In this document: positions 1-9,596 of the stretch, one piece after another | Numbering within the stretch: position 1 is the first letter of the stretch | Layout of the letters: every line of letters begins with the position of its first letter | NCBI GenBank assembly: GCA_029863645.1 | Contig: JAOTVA010000012.1 | Coordinates: forward strand, 1 to 53,483 | Direction: 5' to 3' | Length of the DNA stretch: 53,483 nucleotides | DNA from: Gemmatimonadota bacterium | Lineage (GTDB): Bacteria > Gemmatimonadota > Gemmatimonadetes > Longimicrobiales > Gaopeijiaceae | Notes under the pieces: generated by a model | The model's input: the letters and a program-made list of their open reading frames with translations, nothing else | Database searches by the model: none | Told to the model about the DNA's origin: nothing | Made by a program: the position numbers and the translations under genes

Positions 1-73
1 TGCAGCAGAATCGCGCTGTTCACGAGATCAGCCGTCCCAATCGCCCCACATGCCGGTGACTAGGAGAACGTGA

Positions 74-220
74 GTGAAGGTGAAGATCGTTGTCCGAGGA
101 CCCGCGGAGCTCCACGACGACGATTTCGAGCCGATCGCCGACCCCGTAACGGGGCCATGGGGCGAGGCGTATTATCTAGCCGCCCTTAGCGGTGTACGGC
201 CCCAGTTTCTCCATAGCTAG
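74..220 (+). CDS. small hypothetical protein, 48 aa
   Basis: A short open frame starts at a GTG with an AGGAG seven bases upstream (62-66) and ends in TAG. The product begins MKVKIVVRGPAELHDD and has a balanced composition with an acidic middle and a hydrophobic YYLAAL segment, unlike the Arg/Ser/Pro-rich shadow frames around it. I do not recognise the family. It lies just upstream of another small gene in the cassette-like region, so it may be a cassette gene or the remains of one. The ribosome binding site is the best support; function is unknown. Confidence 0.45.
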   Translation: MKVKIVVRGPAELHDDDFEPIADPVTGPWGEAYYLAALSGVRPQFLHS

Positions 221-254
221 CCTGGTCAGGGGGCCTTCACACAAGTGAATACAG

Positions 255-737
255 ATGCGACTCGCACAGATCATGCTGGTGGCCAGCTTCGTGGTATGGC
301 CGAGCGTGTCTCTGGCCCAACAAGATGAACGAACGCCTCCACGGCGTTTCGACGCCGAGGTCGGATACCTGAACTTCTCTTGGGTAGCACGACCGTCCGA
401 TTCTTTCGCAATCGGCCCCGAGATCGGTGGGGGCTTCCTTAAACAGGTGGTTATCGCACCCTCCGGAGATGACCTCACCGGGCTTCTACACCTCGGCGTG
501 ACCTCCACCGTGCGACTGAGTGAGCATGTCGATGTCGAGGTGGGCGTCCGCGCTGGGGCGGGTGAGCTCAAGTCGGTTGCGTGCGCGGGTTGCGGCTTTA
601 GCGGGTACTACGGCGTGGCACTCGCGATGTTTGCCGGGTACCGCACGTTGCGATTCGGCACACGCTTCGTGAAGGGTGGGATTGAGGATGCCTCGCTGCT
701 GATGTGGAGCCCCTTGGTTGTTCGGGTTCAGTTCTAG
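255..737 (+). CDS. secreted outer-membrane beta-barrel-like protein
   Basis: The 160-residue product starts with a signal peptide (about residues 1-21, ending SLAQQ). The rest has alternating hydrophobic beta strands (FDAEVGYLNFSW, VDVEVGVRAGAGEL, YYGVALAMFAGY) and ends in a C-terminal Phe (VVRVQF), the usual last residue of Gram-negative outer-membrane barrels. It contains a CAGC motif near residue 114. I do not recognise a named family. An attC-like palindrome follows about 100 bases after the stop, the place expected if this gene were an integron cassette. The outer-membrane location is inferred from the signal peptide and C-terminal pattern. Confidence 0.7.
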   Translation: MRLAQIMLVASFVVWPSVSLAQQDERTPPRRFDAEVGYLNFSWVARPSDSFAIGPEIGGGFLKQVVIAPSGDDLTGLLHLGVTSTVRLSEHVDVEVGVRAGAGELKSVACAGCGFSGYYGVALAMFAGYRTLRFGTRFVKGGIEDASLLMWSPLVVRVQF

Positions 738-839
738 CGTGTCCGTCCCGGATCGCCGTTCAGTCTCTTGTGTGGCTTTGGCGGTGCAGACTTGAAGCGC
801 TCTCGGGCTGGGCTCTCCGACCATCTGGGCAGCGCCTCC

Positions 840-933
840 GCCTAACAATAAGGTTGCCGCCTGCGCTCACTACGTTCGCTCCGGTGAAACGGCTCGCCGC
901 TGGCGAACCGTCGGCAACCCATGAACGTTAGCG
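840..933 (+). repeat. attC-like recombination site 1
   Basis: The site starts GCCTAACAA and ends CGTTAGCG, giving the R'' and R' core pair of integron attC sites. Inside, GGTTGCCG (852-859) and CGGCAACC (912-919) are perfect 8-base complements in the L''/L' positions. The central part (CTCACTACGTTCGCTCC) recurs almost unchanged at the sites near 8.6 and 11.6 kb. It lies downstream of the 255-737 gene in the orientation expected of a cassette end. R' departs from the GTTRRRY consensus at its last bases. Confidence 0.7.
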
Positions 934-1417
934 GGCAGCGCGAGCGCACGTGGGTTGAGTAATCACCTGTACCTGAGAGGGATTGATGAGCGAACCCTCG
1001 GGATGAAGCCAGAGGTGTTGGGAAAGACGGAGCCTCGAGGTCCCGGACGGGTTCCTTTCGTCGGATGGTCGGGTTGTGGCGCTGCTGACAGAGATGGCGG
1101 AGGCCGAGAAGTGGACTGCTCCGGTTCCGGATCGGATGCGCCGGCGACCGGCGCTGGGCACGCTCTTCTCGTACCTCCTCGTCGCCATCTCCGTCGATTG
1201 GCAACTCGATCACCCCGCAGCTCCGAGTGTGGCTCTTCTCCTCGACCTCGCCTTGCGGCGGAACACTCCGCGTCCTCCGGGTCACCGAGGCGGAGGCGTT
1301 GGTGGCGTTTCCGCCGGATCCATCCAATGCTCGTCGCCCTCGAGTCGGAGGCCTGGAGTCCCAGTCGCGTCCGGCGGGGCGCGAGGACAGAGAGATCATG
1401 CACGAGGTGGACATCGC
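934..1417. other. gene-poor stretch after attC-like site 1
   Basis: No convincing coding frame is visible on either strand. The open frames here are Arg/Pro/Ser-rich GC artefacts, and one is a shadow that runs on under the neighbouring lipoprotein gene. I see no terminator-quality hairpin. It may hold a decayed cassette or the 3' untranslated part of the minus-strand lipoprotein gene. Confidence 0.4.
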
Positions 1418-4282
1418 TCACCGGAGCGTGATCCGGAAGTCGATGGTCATCGATCCGTTCTCGGTCACGCTCCCGGTGGCCCGGACCTCGTAGCTGCCCG
1501 GAGGCAGCGTGCCCGTTTGGTTCAACCTCGCTTCGCCCCCGCGGAGCGTGCCGCCGAACACCCGGTAGATCACGGTACTTCCCGAGATCAGGGAGAAGCC
1601 CGCAGCCCAGAAGTCGCCGCTGCCCGACGCGGATCCCGTGGCCGTGAACTGCACGGGCGCGCCGACGACCGTGAAGGATAAGATGTCGGCGACGCTGGCG
1701 TCGTTCGCGATGGAGCTGCGGTCCTCGACCGCATCCAGTGTGGCCGAGAGCGTCGTGCCGAAGAGCTCGCCCGTGACGGGGTCCACGCTGAACGTCATGG
1801 TCCCGGAGGTGCGCGCGTCGAGCCGCTTCGGGTCCGGGTCCGTGGGAGTCGGCGGAATGGGGCAGAGACCACCGAGGTTCCAGGACAACGTCTGGAAGTC
1901 CGCGGCAACGACCTGCTCCTCCTGGTCGCAGCCGACTAGCGCGACCCTGGTGCGGGCGAAGCTGTTCTGGCTGCCGGCGAGCGCCGAGCCGCCCGGGCGG
2001 GACTCGGCGGTGAGCTCGATCGAGTGCGTGCCGGCGCCGGTGAAGGTGGCGGTGATTCGGACCCGGAAGGTCGGCGCGGCCGCGTCGAGCGTCCCCTCGG
2101 CTTCCCAGTTGCCGTCCGCGTCCGTGACCGTGGAGGCCGGGACCGCGACGCCGCCGACCGCTACGAGCTCGATGTCGACCCCCGCCTCGAACACGGTGTC
2201 TCCCGCCGCGGTGATGAGCCCGGCGCGCCCAAAGATCGGGAACGGCGTGCCCGCCTCCACGGAGTCGGGCATCGTGGCCTCCAGGAGGATGGCGAGGCCC
2301 ACGCTGGCAGCGAGGGTATCCGCGATCTCCTGCTGTAGGGAATCCGAGACGGTCACCACGATGTGGACCGAATCTCGGGCAGAACTCGTGAAGATGTCGG
2401 AGACGAACTCGCCGTCCGAGCCCGTAAGTCCTTGCGAAGGTGAGGCGAGGCCTCCCTGCACGCTCAGATCGACCTCGAGCCGAGGCTCGGGGACCTTGGT
2501 TCCGGAAATGTCGAAATAGCCGGCCGTGACTTGAAGCTCGGTCACTGTGTCGCCCCGGATCTGACCCGGAAAGACCGCGTCCACCCACAGGGCCTTGCCG
2601 ACGGTCACTTCGTAGTCCCTGGAGACGAATACTTCCGCTGAGTCGGGGATGCCGAACGAAGTGCCCGAATAGACGAAGGGCACCACCCCCGCCCCAGGGA
2701 AGATTCCCACTCCGACTCGACTCACGGGCACCGGCTCGAACGACACGTTGCCGACGCCAGTGCCCGCTCCGAGCCATTCGAGCTCGTCGGGCAGGGCGGT
2801 CAGAACCCCACCCCCGGACTGCCTGAGATCCACCAGTGCGGACGTCGTGACGGGCACCTGCCAGTGGTTCTTGGGGATCGCGAAGAGGTCGACGATGTCC
2901 GGGTCGTATCCGAAGTCGGGATTCTGAGCCTTGTACTCCTTGAGCGCCTTCTTCATCACGTCCAGGATTTTATTGAGGTTGTCCAGGATCTCCTGTTTCG
3001 AGCCCTTCGCTTTCGGGCCGACCAGGCCCGCGATGTTCAGGAACTGCTCCACGAAGTCGTTCGCGGTGATCGCTGGAGGTTCGCTGGAAGCGAAGACCAT
3101 CAGAACGCTGTGCGTGGTATCTCCGAGCGTCAGTGTCGCAACCGTATCCGTCAGGAAAAGATCAGACGACGACCCGAACCGAATGACGAGCGAATCGAGC
3201 TTCGTGGGCAGGCTGGCCACGATGAACTTGGCCATGACGAGATTCAGGAGTGAGTAGCCCGAGGAGACCGCCGAGAAGTACTTGTCGAATTGTTCAGCCA
3301 AAGGCCCAAGCCCGAGGAAGCCCAGGGCCAGCTCAACGGTCGTGATGATTGCCCCCACCCCGTCCAATCCCTCGGCGGTGCCTTGAACGAACGAGTTGGT
3401 GTACTCGTCGAGTATCGCGGCGGTCTGCATCATGCTCGACAGACTCGCGTCATCGGAGCCTCCGAACTCGATCGCCGCCGACCCGACCGCTCCCGACTCG
3501 CCCGCTGTCGGTGCCGGTGTGGCCCCGAGATTCGTGGCCAGCGATGCAAAACCATCCGCGATCGCCACGATCTTCTGATCGACGTCGGCGGCACCGAGAT
3601 ACGAATCGAGAAGCTCGAGGATTCGTGGGTCTGCCGTCGAGAGCGCGGTGGTCGACTCGAGATCCAGTTCCACGACCAGGCTGTCGATGGCCGTGGCAAC
3701 CGCGTAGAGCAGCTGTTGCTGCAACCCGACATCCGTGTCGAACGCCGCCACAACCCCCTTGAGTGAAGCGGCCAGTGAGTTCAGTGAGGTGACGACCCTT
3801 TGCGTCTCGCCGGTCGAACTCGGCAGCGGGTCCGAGGTGTACGACTGCAGCGCAGTCGCAAAGAGCGAATCATTCCTGAAGACCACGATATCCAGCAGTC
3901 CGACGGGTGGTGCGTGCCACTTAAGCTCAGGATCGAAGAAGATGGGGGCCACGGTGGTGACCGTGCCCACCGGGTCGAGACTCAAGTAAGACTGAACGCC
4001 ACCCACGAACACGGTATAGGACTCCAGGGCCGTCGTATCGAGGGTGAGATCCACCAGCTCGAGAGCAACTCCGGGAGGTGCGTGGGACGGTATGACGGAG
4101 ATCGCGAACGGTTGCAGCGGGTCGGGCTCGAAGGGGTTGTCCTTGGCGCAACCGGCAAGTCCGAGTATCAAGACGAGAGACAAGGCCATCCCGGCAGCGC
4201 GTCGAGTGTGCTCGAGGGTCAAGGACAAGCTCCAAGCTGACAGCTGGGCCGGGGTGACGAGGAATGGCCTGTCGGTACGCAT
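1418..4282 (-). CDS. large secreted lipoprotein with Ig-like / regulatory domains
   Basis: The 954-residue product has an N-terminal hydrophobic stretch ending in a lipobox (LILGLAGC, Cys near residue 45), so it should be a lipid-anchored envelope protein. The ATG at 4282 has a GGAG about ten bases upstream; an internal Met at 4189 would give a more typical short signal peptide. The middle (about 130-480) is helical. The second half carries repeated beta-rich segments of the Ig-like or carboxypeptidase-regulatory type (VTVSDSLQQEIADTLAASVG, TVTDADGNWEAEGTLDA). I do not recognise a named family. It stands alone, with no gene overlapping either end. Confidence 0.85.
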   Translation of the reverse strand: MRTDRPFLVTPAQLSAWSLSLTLEHTRRAAGMALSLVLILGLAGCAKDNPFEPDPLQPFAISVIPSHAPPGVALELVDLTLDTTALESYTVFVGGVQSYLSLDPVGTVTTVAPIFFDPELKWHAPPVGLLDIVVFRNDSLFATALQSYTSDPLPSSTGETQRVVTSLNSLAASLKGVVAAFDTDVGLQQQLLYAVATAIDSLVVELDLESTTALSTADPRILELLDSYLGAADVDQKIVAIADGFASLATNLGATPAPTAGESGAVGSAAIEFGGSDDASLSSMMQTAAILDEYTNSFVQGTAEGLDGVGAIITTVELALGFLGLGPLAEQFDKYFSAVSSGYSLLNLVMAKFIVASLPTKLDSLVIRFGSSSDLFLTDTVATLTLGDTTHSVLMVFASSEPPAITANDFVEQFLNIAGLVGPKAKGSKQEILDNLNKILDVMKKALKEYKAQNPDFGYDPDIVDLFAIPKNHWQVPVTTSALVDLRQSGGGVLTALPDELEWLGAGTGVGNVSFEPVPVSRVGVGIFPGAGVVPFVYSGTSFGIPDSAEVFVSRDYEVTVGKALWVDAVFPGQIRGDTVTELQVTAGYFDISGTKVPEPRLEVDLSVQGGLASPSQGLTGSDGEFVSDIFTSSARDSVHIVVTVSDSLQQEIADTLAASVGLAILLEATMPDSVEAGTPFPIFGRAGLITAAGDTVFEAGVDIELVAVGGVAVPASTVTDADGNWEAEGTLDAAAPTFRVRITATFTGAGTHSIELTAESRPGGSALAGSQNSFARTRVALVGCDQEEQVVAADFQTLSWNLGGLCPIPPTPTDPDPKRLDARTSGTMTFSVDPVTGELFGTTLSATLDAVEDRSSIANDASVADILSFTVVGAPVQFTATGSASGSGDFWAAGFSLISGSTVIYRVFGGTLRGGEARLNQTGTLPPGSYEVRATGSVTENGSMTIDFRITLR

Positions 4283-4514
4283 ATCCGCGACTCCATCTCA
4301 GGGACGAACTTGAGGAGGGGCCGGCAGCGCTGCCCGTGTCCCCCTGTTGCATAGTTCGCGGGTTGGCGTTCTCGGGGATCACGGGGTGGACCGTTCGACC
4401 GTTTCATGAGCGTTCGTGATCTCTCCCCCGGCGATTCCGCGAAGGAACATGCGAGGGGCCGTGCAGCCGATCGCAGAGCGCCCGGGCACGACTCGAACAG
4501 ACCTAGGAGGCTGC

Positions 4515-4868
4515 ATGCGTGGCAGCGATCGGGCCGGACTCGGTCAACGGGATGGACCGCCGTGCTGATGGTCGCGGGGCTCAGCTCCGCGTGTGCTGGC
4601 GACGCAGCAGCTGCTCGAGTTGACCTCGGACGGGCTCATGCGCGAGCTGGGATGGCGTGCTCTCGGCGGTTTCGGGTCGGGAAGCATCGACACCGGTTCA
4701 GACGGGGGCGGCGACCGCGCCTCGTGGCGGGTCGAAGGCGATCTGCTGGTGGTCAGCTATCAGGGCAGTCCGTGGGTCCCGCTCGCACGCTTCGGGTTCT
4801 CCGACGGGCGACTCGTGCTCCGGTACGTGCAGGACGGCTCGGTTCAGGTCTGGTCGCGCGGGCGGTGA
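4515..4868 (+). pseudogene. small lipoprotein gene, probably frameshifted
   Basis: A strong AGGAGG stands before an ATG at 4515, but that frame stops after about 17 codons. A neighbouring frame reads a lipoprotein-like signal (AVLMVAGLSSACAGD). A third frame, open from a GTG at 4593, reads a sensible beta-rich tail (WRVEGDLLVVSYQGSPWVP, then RFGFSDGRLVLRYVQDGSV) ending at 4868. The pieces make one small secreted protein only if two frameshifts are allowed. Alternatively the 91-codon frame 4593-4868 is translated alone. Family unknown. Confidence 0.45.
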
Positions 4869-4915
4869 CGGCGATTCGAACTGCGAGCGTCGCGGCCGTT
4901 CGCCGGCCGCACGTT

Positions 4916-5470
4916 TCAGGAAAGGCGGTCGGCCAGGAAGGCTCGCGCCACGCGGAAGTCACGCTTGACGGTGGCAGTCGAGACGCCGAGCGCTTCGGCC
5001 GTCTGTTCCACCTCGAGCCCGCCGAATACGCGACACTCCACGACCTGCGCAGCCCGCGGGTCGAGTTGCTGCAGCTCCTCGAGCGCGCGATCGAAATCGA
5101 GAACCGCGACCGGATCGTCTGGGATGCGTCCGTCGATCGCGTCGTCCAGCGTCAGCGGCGTGTCGCCACCCCCGCGCTTCTTCGCCTGCCGCGTGCGCGC
5201 CTCGTCGAGTGCGATCTGACGCATCGCTCGCGCGGCGAGGTGTTTGAAATGGGCGCGACTCTCGATCGTGATGTCTTCGGCCTGCCCGAGTTTGACCCAG
5301 GCCTCGTGCACGAGGGCGGTGGTGCTCAACGTGTCGCCCGCGCCGCGCCGTACGTGATGCGCGATTCGTTTGAGCTCGTCGTAGACGATGCGCAGCACCT
5401 CGTCGGCCGACGACCGGTCGCCCGCCTGAGCCGCCCGGAGGAGGTCGGTCAGAGAGTTGCTGGGATTCAT
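4916..5470 (-). CDS. ECF-family RNA polymerase sigma factor
   Basis: The 184-residue protein has a region-2 helix set in its first half (about 1-90, with TALVHEAWVKL and RAMRQIALDEARTRQAKKRGG) and a region-4 helix-turn-helix at the end (VECRVFGGLEVEQTAEALGV followed by STATVKRDFRVARAFL). This layout matches the Sig-70_X6 type ECF factors (TIGR02999). I chose the ATG at 5470 because residues upstream are shadow sequence. It is divergent from the Ser/Thr kinase gene, 154 bases away. In this family type, sigma factor and kinase are often adjacent, and the kinase is thought to control the sigma factor or a common stress response; that link is inference here. Confidence 0.93.
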   Translation of the reverse strand: MNPSNSLTDLLRAAQAGDRSSADEVLRIVYDELKRIAHHVRRGAGDTLSTTALVHEAWVKLGQAEDITIESRAHFKHLAARAMRQIALDEARTRQAKKRGGGDTPLTLDDAIDGRIPDDPVAVLDFDRALEELQQLDPRAAQVVECRVFGGLEVEQTAEALGVSTATVKRDFRVARAFLADRLS

Positions 5471-5624
5471 GCTCGGCTGGGGAGGACGGCGACCTGGGCG
5501 AGTGGAGGGCGAGACGCGGTCGAGATCGCCCATACCCGGCAAGAGAACTCGGGGCGGAGGCGACCGGCAAGGTGGATCGTACCGCGTCACTTCCCTTCGA
5601 CGTCCACGACCCGCATTCTGGCGC

Positions 5625-8261
5625 ATGGACACTGACCGCTGGATGCGGGTGCGGCAGCTCTTCGAGCAGGCCGCCGAACTACCCGGCGGAGAGCGGGTCG
5701 CGCTTCTCCGCGATCGGGCTCGCGAGGACGAACTCCTTGTCTCGCAGGTGCGGCGACTCCTGGCGGCCGATGGCCTGGAACACACCGCCGTCGAGCAGGC
5801 GGGCCCCGCCGTCGTGCAGCTCCTGCAGCCCGCCGCGCTCCTCGCTGAGCTCGGCTCGGCGTCCGTCGAACCGTATCGCATCGTCCGGCCACTCGGCCGC
5901 GGGGGCATGGGCGCGGTGTACCTGGCCGAGCGTGCTGACGGAGCCTTCGAGCGCACCGTCGCCCTCAAGCTCGTGCACGGAGGGTTCGATTCCGCCGAGA
6001 TCGTCCGCCGGTTTCGCGAGGAACGGAGGATCCTGGCCGCGTTCGAGCATCCGAACATCGCGCGGCTGTACGACGCCGGAGTTGCCTCGGACGGACGTCC
6101 CTTTCTGGTCATGGAGCACGTCGAGGGCGAGGCCATCGACGAGTATGCCGAGCGACGCGATCTCGGGCTCCGGGCGCGCATCCGGCTCTTCATCGAGGTG
6201 TGCGCCGCCGTAACCCACGCGCACCAGGGTCTCGTGATCCACCGCGACATCAAGCCGTCGAACGTGCTCGTGGGCGAGGACGGCGCAGTGAAGCTGCTCG
6301 ACTTCGGAATCGCGAAGATCACCGACCCGAACGAGGACGGGGCGACGCCCACAGAGCACGCGAGGCTCACGCCCGACTACGCATCTCCCGAGCAGCTCCG
6401 GGGCGAGGTGCTGTCGACGTCGACGGACGTCTTCTCATTGGGGGTGGTCCTCTACGAGCTCCTCGCGGGCACTCGTCCCTTCGAGGACGGGCGCGAGGCG
6501 CTGGCCTGGGCGTTCCGGGGAGGAGACGATCGTCGCCCGATCGACCCGCCGAGCCGACGGGTGCTGCGAACGGAGGGTCCCCGGGTCACGCCGGCGCTGG
6601 CGGCACGCGGGCGAGCACTCGGGGGCGACCTCGACAGGATCCTGTTCAAGGCGCTGGCCTGGGACACGAGCGAGCGCTACCAGAGCGTAGCCGCACTGGC
6701 GGCCGACCTCGAGGCGTATCTCGAGGGACGCCCGGTGTCAGCGCAGCCACCGTCGGCGACCTACCGGCTCGGCAAGTTCGTGCGCCGCAACCGCGTCCCG
6801 GTGGGCGCCGTATCCCTCGCCGTCGTCGGTCTGGTCGCGACCACGGCTGTCGCCGTCGATCAGGCCCGGAGGGCGGACGAGCAGCGCGACACCGCCGTGG
6901 GTGTGTCGGCGTTCCTCGAGGAACTGTTCCAGGCGTCCGATCCGCGCGGTGGAGAGCTCTCCGACACGACCGCTCTCGGTGCCTTCCTGGAGTCGGCGGT
7001 CGGGCGGGTGCGCGGGGGACTGGGTGATCAGCCGGTGACCAGGGCCCGTCTCCTGTACGTGCTGGGGTCGGTGTATCGCAACCTGTCGAGAGCCGACCTG
7101 GCGATCCCTCTGCTCGCTGACGCGGTGGCCGCGAACTACGCGGTGCACGGTCCCGGCCACGAAGACGAGATCCAGGCCCGTGAGCTGCTGGGGCTCTCGT
7201 TCGTGGAAACGGGCTCCTTCGATGCGGGAGTCGCCCAGCTCGATACCGCCCTGACGCTGCAGCGCGCCCGGGAGGGAGATACGGCCATGCTCACCTGGCG
7301 CCTGCAGGAGCGGCTGGGTCAGGCCTACGCGACGGTACAACGGAACGAAGAGGCTCTACCCTACCTCAGAGCGGTCGTCGAGGCGACGAGCGCCGCCGAT
7401 CCGTATGACCCCGCTCGTCACGCCTCGGCGCTCAACGTGCTGGGCAGCATACTCGCGCAGATGGGTCGATTCGTGGAGGCGGTGGACCCGTTGGCGACAT
7501 CGGCGGACCTGCACGCGTCGGATGCCTCTACTTCGGCGGAGGGGGGGCGCCCCCTCGACGAGGGCGTAGTCCGCGGCAACCTGGCGTTCGCGCTCCTGCA
7601 GGTCGGTCGGGTCGAAGAAGCCGAGGTTCAGATGCGGCGCAGTCTGGCGCTCATCGAGCCCCGTGTGCCGGCGGGTCATCAGCTGCGCGCACAGTTCGAT
7701 TTTCGTCTGGCCGAGATCCTGGCAGCCCGGGAGTCTCGCGGTGCGGACCCCTCCCTGAGAGACGAGGCGGAGGCACTGTTCCGCGCCGGACTCGATGCCG
7801 GACGGCCTCTGCCGCAACTTCGGGTCTGGCTCTTGACCTCTCTGTCGTCGTATGGGCGCACGCTGCGTCGCTGGGGCCGACTCGAGGACGCCCGCTCGGC
7901 ACTCGAGGAATCGGTCGTCGCCGGGGTCACGGCTCTGGGTGGTGAGCACCCGATGGTGTGGGCGGTTCGCAGCGACCTCGGCCTCGTGCTCGCCGAGTCG
8001 GGACAGACGGCAGAAGGAGAGCGGCTCACCTCGGCTGCGCTCGAGGCGCTCGCGGGCGCTCCCGCGTCGCTCGGTCCGCAGCGTGTGAACGCGGCGCTCA
8101 ACCATGCTCGAGTCCTCCTTCTCGACGACCGCTCGATCGAAGCGGTCGGCCTGCTGGAGGCGAGCCGCGCCGAAGCCGTCGCGGCGTTTCCGCCGGACCA
8201 CCCGATGCTCGAGGCACTCGAGGCGCTCGTGGCGGAGGGGCGCGATCGTGGCGGTGGATGA
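5625..8261 (+). CDS. serine/threonine protein kinase with TPR C-terminal half
   Basis: The 878-residue protein has a helical N-terminal segment (1-80), then a Hanks-type kinase domain with the Gly-rich loop GRGGMGAVY (91-99), catalytic Lys in VALK (115), HRDIKPSN (216-223) and DFG (236-238), followed by DYASPEQL. A single membrane segment follows near residue 385 (VGAVSLAVVGLVATTAVAV). The extracytoplasmic or C-terminal half is a run of TPR-like helices. The start at 5625 is the first Met in keeping with this family; the frame is open further upstream without coding character. It lies divergent from the ECF sigma gene. All catalytic residues are present, so it should be active. Confidence 0.95.
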   Translation: MDTDRWMRVRQLFEQAAELPGGERVALLRDRAREDELLVSQVRRLLAADGLEHTAVEQAGPAVVQLLQPAALLAELGSASVEPYRIVRPLGRGGMGAVYLAERADGAFERTVALKLVHGGFDSAEIVRRFREERRILAAFEHPNIARLYDAGVASDGRPFLVMEHVEGEAIDEYAERRDLGLRARIRLFIEVCAAVTHAHQGLVIHRDIKPSNVLVGEDGAVKLLDFGIAKITDPNEDGATPTEHARLTPDYASPEQLRGEVLSTSTDVFSLGVVLYELLAGTRPFEDGREALAWAFRGGDDRRPIDPPSRRVLRTEGPRVTPALAARGRALGGDLDRILFKALAWDTSERYQSVAALAADLEAYLEGRPVSAQPPSATYRLGKFVRRNRVPVGAVSLAVVGLVATTAVAVDQARRADEQRDTAVGVSAFLEELFQASDPRGGELSDTTALGAFLESAVGRVRGGLGDQPVTRARLLYVLGSVYRNLSRADLAIPLLADAVAANYAVHGPGHEDEIQARELLGLSFVETGSFDAGVAQLDTALTLQRAREGDTAMLTWRLQERLGQAYATVQRNEEALPYLRAVVEATSAADPYDPARHASALNVLGSILAQMGRFVEAVDPLATSADLHASDASTSAEGGRPLDEGVVRGNLAFALLQVGRVEEAEVQMRRSLALIEPRVPAGHQLRAQFDFRLAEILAARESRGADPSLRDEAEALFRAGLDAGRPLPQLRVWLLTSLSSYGRTLRRWGRLEDARSALEESVVAGVTALGGEHPMVWAVRSDLGLVLAESGQTAEGERLTSAALEALAGAPASLGPQRVNAALNHARVLLLDDRSIEAVGLLEASRAEAVAAFPPDHPMLEALEALVAEGRDRGGG

Positions 8262-8554
8262 GGGCGGGTCGAGACCGGCGCTGAGGATGTCCTGTTCAGG
8301 TGTTCAGGATCTCAATGAGGCTCGGCTCGCCGAGCTCTGCAAGAAGGGGCACGGCTGGAGTCGCGGCAATCGAATACGCGGGGCGCGAGGCGGCAGAGAA
8401 TCGAGCTCTCGTCACGGAAGAGAAGGGGATCCGCGACTCCCTCCGGCGGCCCAGGAGCCGAAGACCGAGGGGCTCACTCCCGCAGAGAGTTCGCGCGAGT
8501 TAGCGAACTGCCCGGCATCCGCAAGTTCTGAAATCAGGCCTCGCGGGGGCCGCC
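8262..8554. other. no clear gene between kinase gene and attC-like site 2
   Basis: Weak open frames exist on the plus strand (for example from 8300) but they have Arg/Ser-rich composition and no ribosome binding site. One frame begins with a plausible helix (DLNEARLAELCKKGHGW) and then loses coding character, so a decayed cassette is possible. Nothing else is seen. Confidence 0.35.
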
Positions 8555-8656
8555 GCCCTATAACAATGCGGTTTCCGGTTCCGCTCACTACGTTCGCTCC
8601 AGTGAAGCATGGCTCGTATTGCGCGCCACGCCGGAAACTTCGAAACGTTATCGGGC
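8555..8656 (+). repeat. attC-like recombination site 2
   Basis: The outer pair is CCCTATAACAA (TAAC at 8561-8564) and ACGTTATCGGGC (GTTA at 8647-8650). The inner arms GTTTCCGG (8571-8578) and CCGGAAAC (8631-8638) are perfect complements. The core CCGCTCACTACGTTCGCTCC matches site 1. The trailing CGGGCAGCG is also shared with site 1. Confidence 0.7.
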
Positions 8657-8782
8657 AGCGCCGTTGCGGGTGGGTTGCAGTAGAATGAGACGTTAGGGTA
8701 GGCGTAGGCGGCAGCCATCGATGGGCTGTACAAGGTGTCGGAATGACCCTCCAGTTGACCCGACCTACCTGAGATCGACTCC

Positions 8783-9532
8783 ATGCGACGAGACAAGACT
8801 CTCGAGGACCTTTGGAAGGGAGCCCCGCCAGAAAGCGACGTATTCGACCCTGGCTCGATCGAGCACCTTCCGGCTACCGCCCAGCGCTACCTCAGGCATG
8901 CGCTAGCTCCTGGCGCTCTGCTTTCGACGTGTGTCCGGATAGCCATGACAGGGTCGATCAAGTTGAAACCTGGGTGGTGCCAATTCGAGGCCGAGCAGGT
9001 GATCCGTTGGGACCGCGGCTTCGTCTGGGCCGCACGAGCAAGAGTGAACCGGCTCCCGGTGACTGGCTTCGATCGGTTGATCGACGGGAGGGGCGAGATG
9101 CGCTGGAAGCTCCTCAGTCTCTTCCCAGTCATGGAGGCGGACGGGGCAGACATCGGGCGCGCGGCGGCGGGGCGCCTTCACGCCGAGGCCATCTGGGTTC
9201 CGGCGGTGCTCCTAGGGCCTCATGTGATATGGTCGGAGTCGTGTCCGAGTCACGCGCTCGCGACCATCGATGCCCATGGCGAGCGGTCTGAGCTTGACAT
9301 CGAGATCAACGAGGAAGGCGCTGTCCTCAGCTGCTCTCTCGCTCGATGGGGCGACATGGATACGGGAGAGTTCTCTTATCACCCGTTCGGTGGAACGGCC
9401 GGGAGCGAGCGAACGTTTGGCGGTGTCACGATTCCGGTCCAGCATCGGGTTGGCTGGCTGTTCGGCACCCCACGCTTCGAGGAAGAGGGTGAGTTCTTTC
9501 GATGCACGATCGAGGCCGCGGAGTTCCTCTAG
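8783..9532 (+). CDS. DUF6544-like protein (cassette gene)
   Basis: The 249-residue soluble protein begins with LPATAQRYLRHAL near residue 30 and continues with beta strands (VRIAMTGSIKLKPGW, FEAEQVIRWDRGFVWAAR, GFDRLIDGRGEMRWKLL) and the IWVPAVLL motif, a pattern I associate with the DUF6544 family. Function is unknown. It sits between attC-like sites 2 and 3, in the orientation of a cassette gene, with site 3 about 65 bases after its stop. No signal peptide or membrane segment is seen. Confidence 0.75.
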   Translation: MRRDKTLEDLWKGAPPESDVFDPGSIEHLPATAQRYLRHALAPGALLSTCVRIAMTGSIKLKPGWCQFEAEQVIRWDRGFVWAARARVNRLPVTGFDRLIDGRGEMRWKLLSLFPVMEADGADIGRAAAGRLHAEAIWVPAVLLGPHVIWSESCPSHALATIDAHGERSELDIEINEEGAVLSCSLARWGDMDTGEFSYHPFGGTAGSERTFGGVTIPVQHRVGWLFGTPRFEEEGEFFRCTIEAAEFL

Positions 9533-9596
9533 CGGTCAGTGAGTCGCCTCGCCGCGCCGCGCGTCGCCAACAGACACAAGTTGAGCGGCAGGCCTC

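Noticed and set aside
963-2777. A 604-codon open frame on the minus strand beside the large lipoprotein gene
   Set aside because: It is Arg/Gly/His-rich, without start signal, and overlaps the well-supported lipoprotein frame; it is a GC-driven shadow.
5471-6370. Long upstream extension of the ECF sigma factor frame
   Set aside because: The added part is Ser/Arg-rich antisense of the kinase domain; the domain begins at the ATG at 5470.
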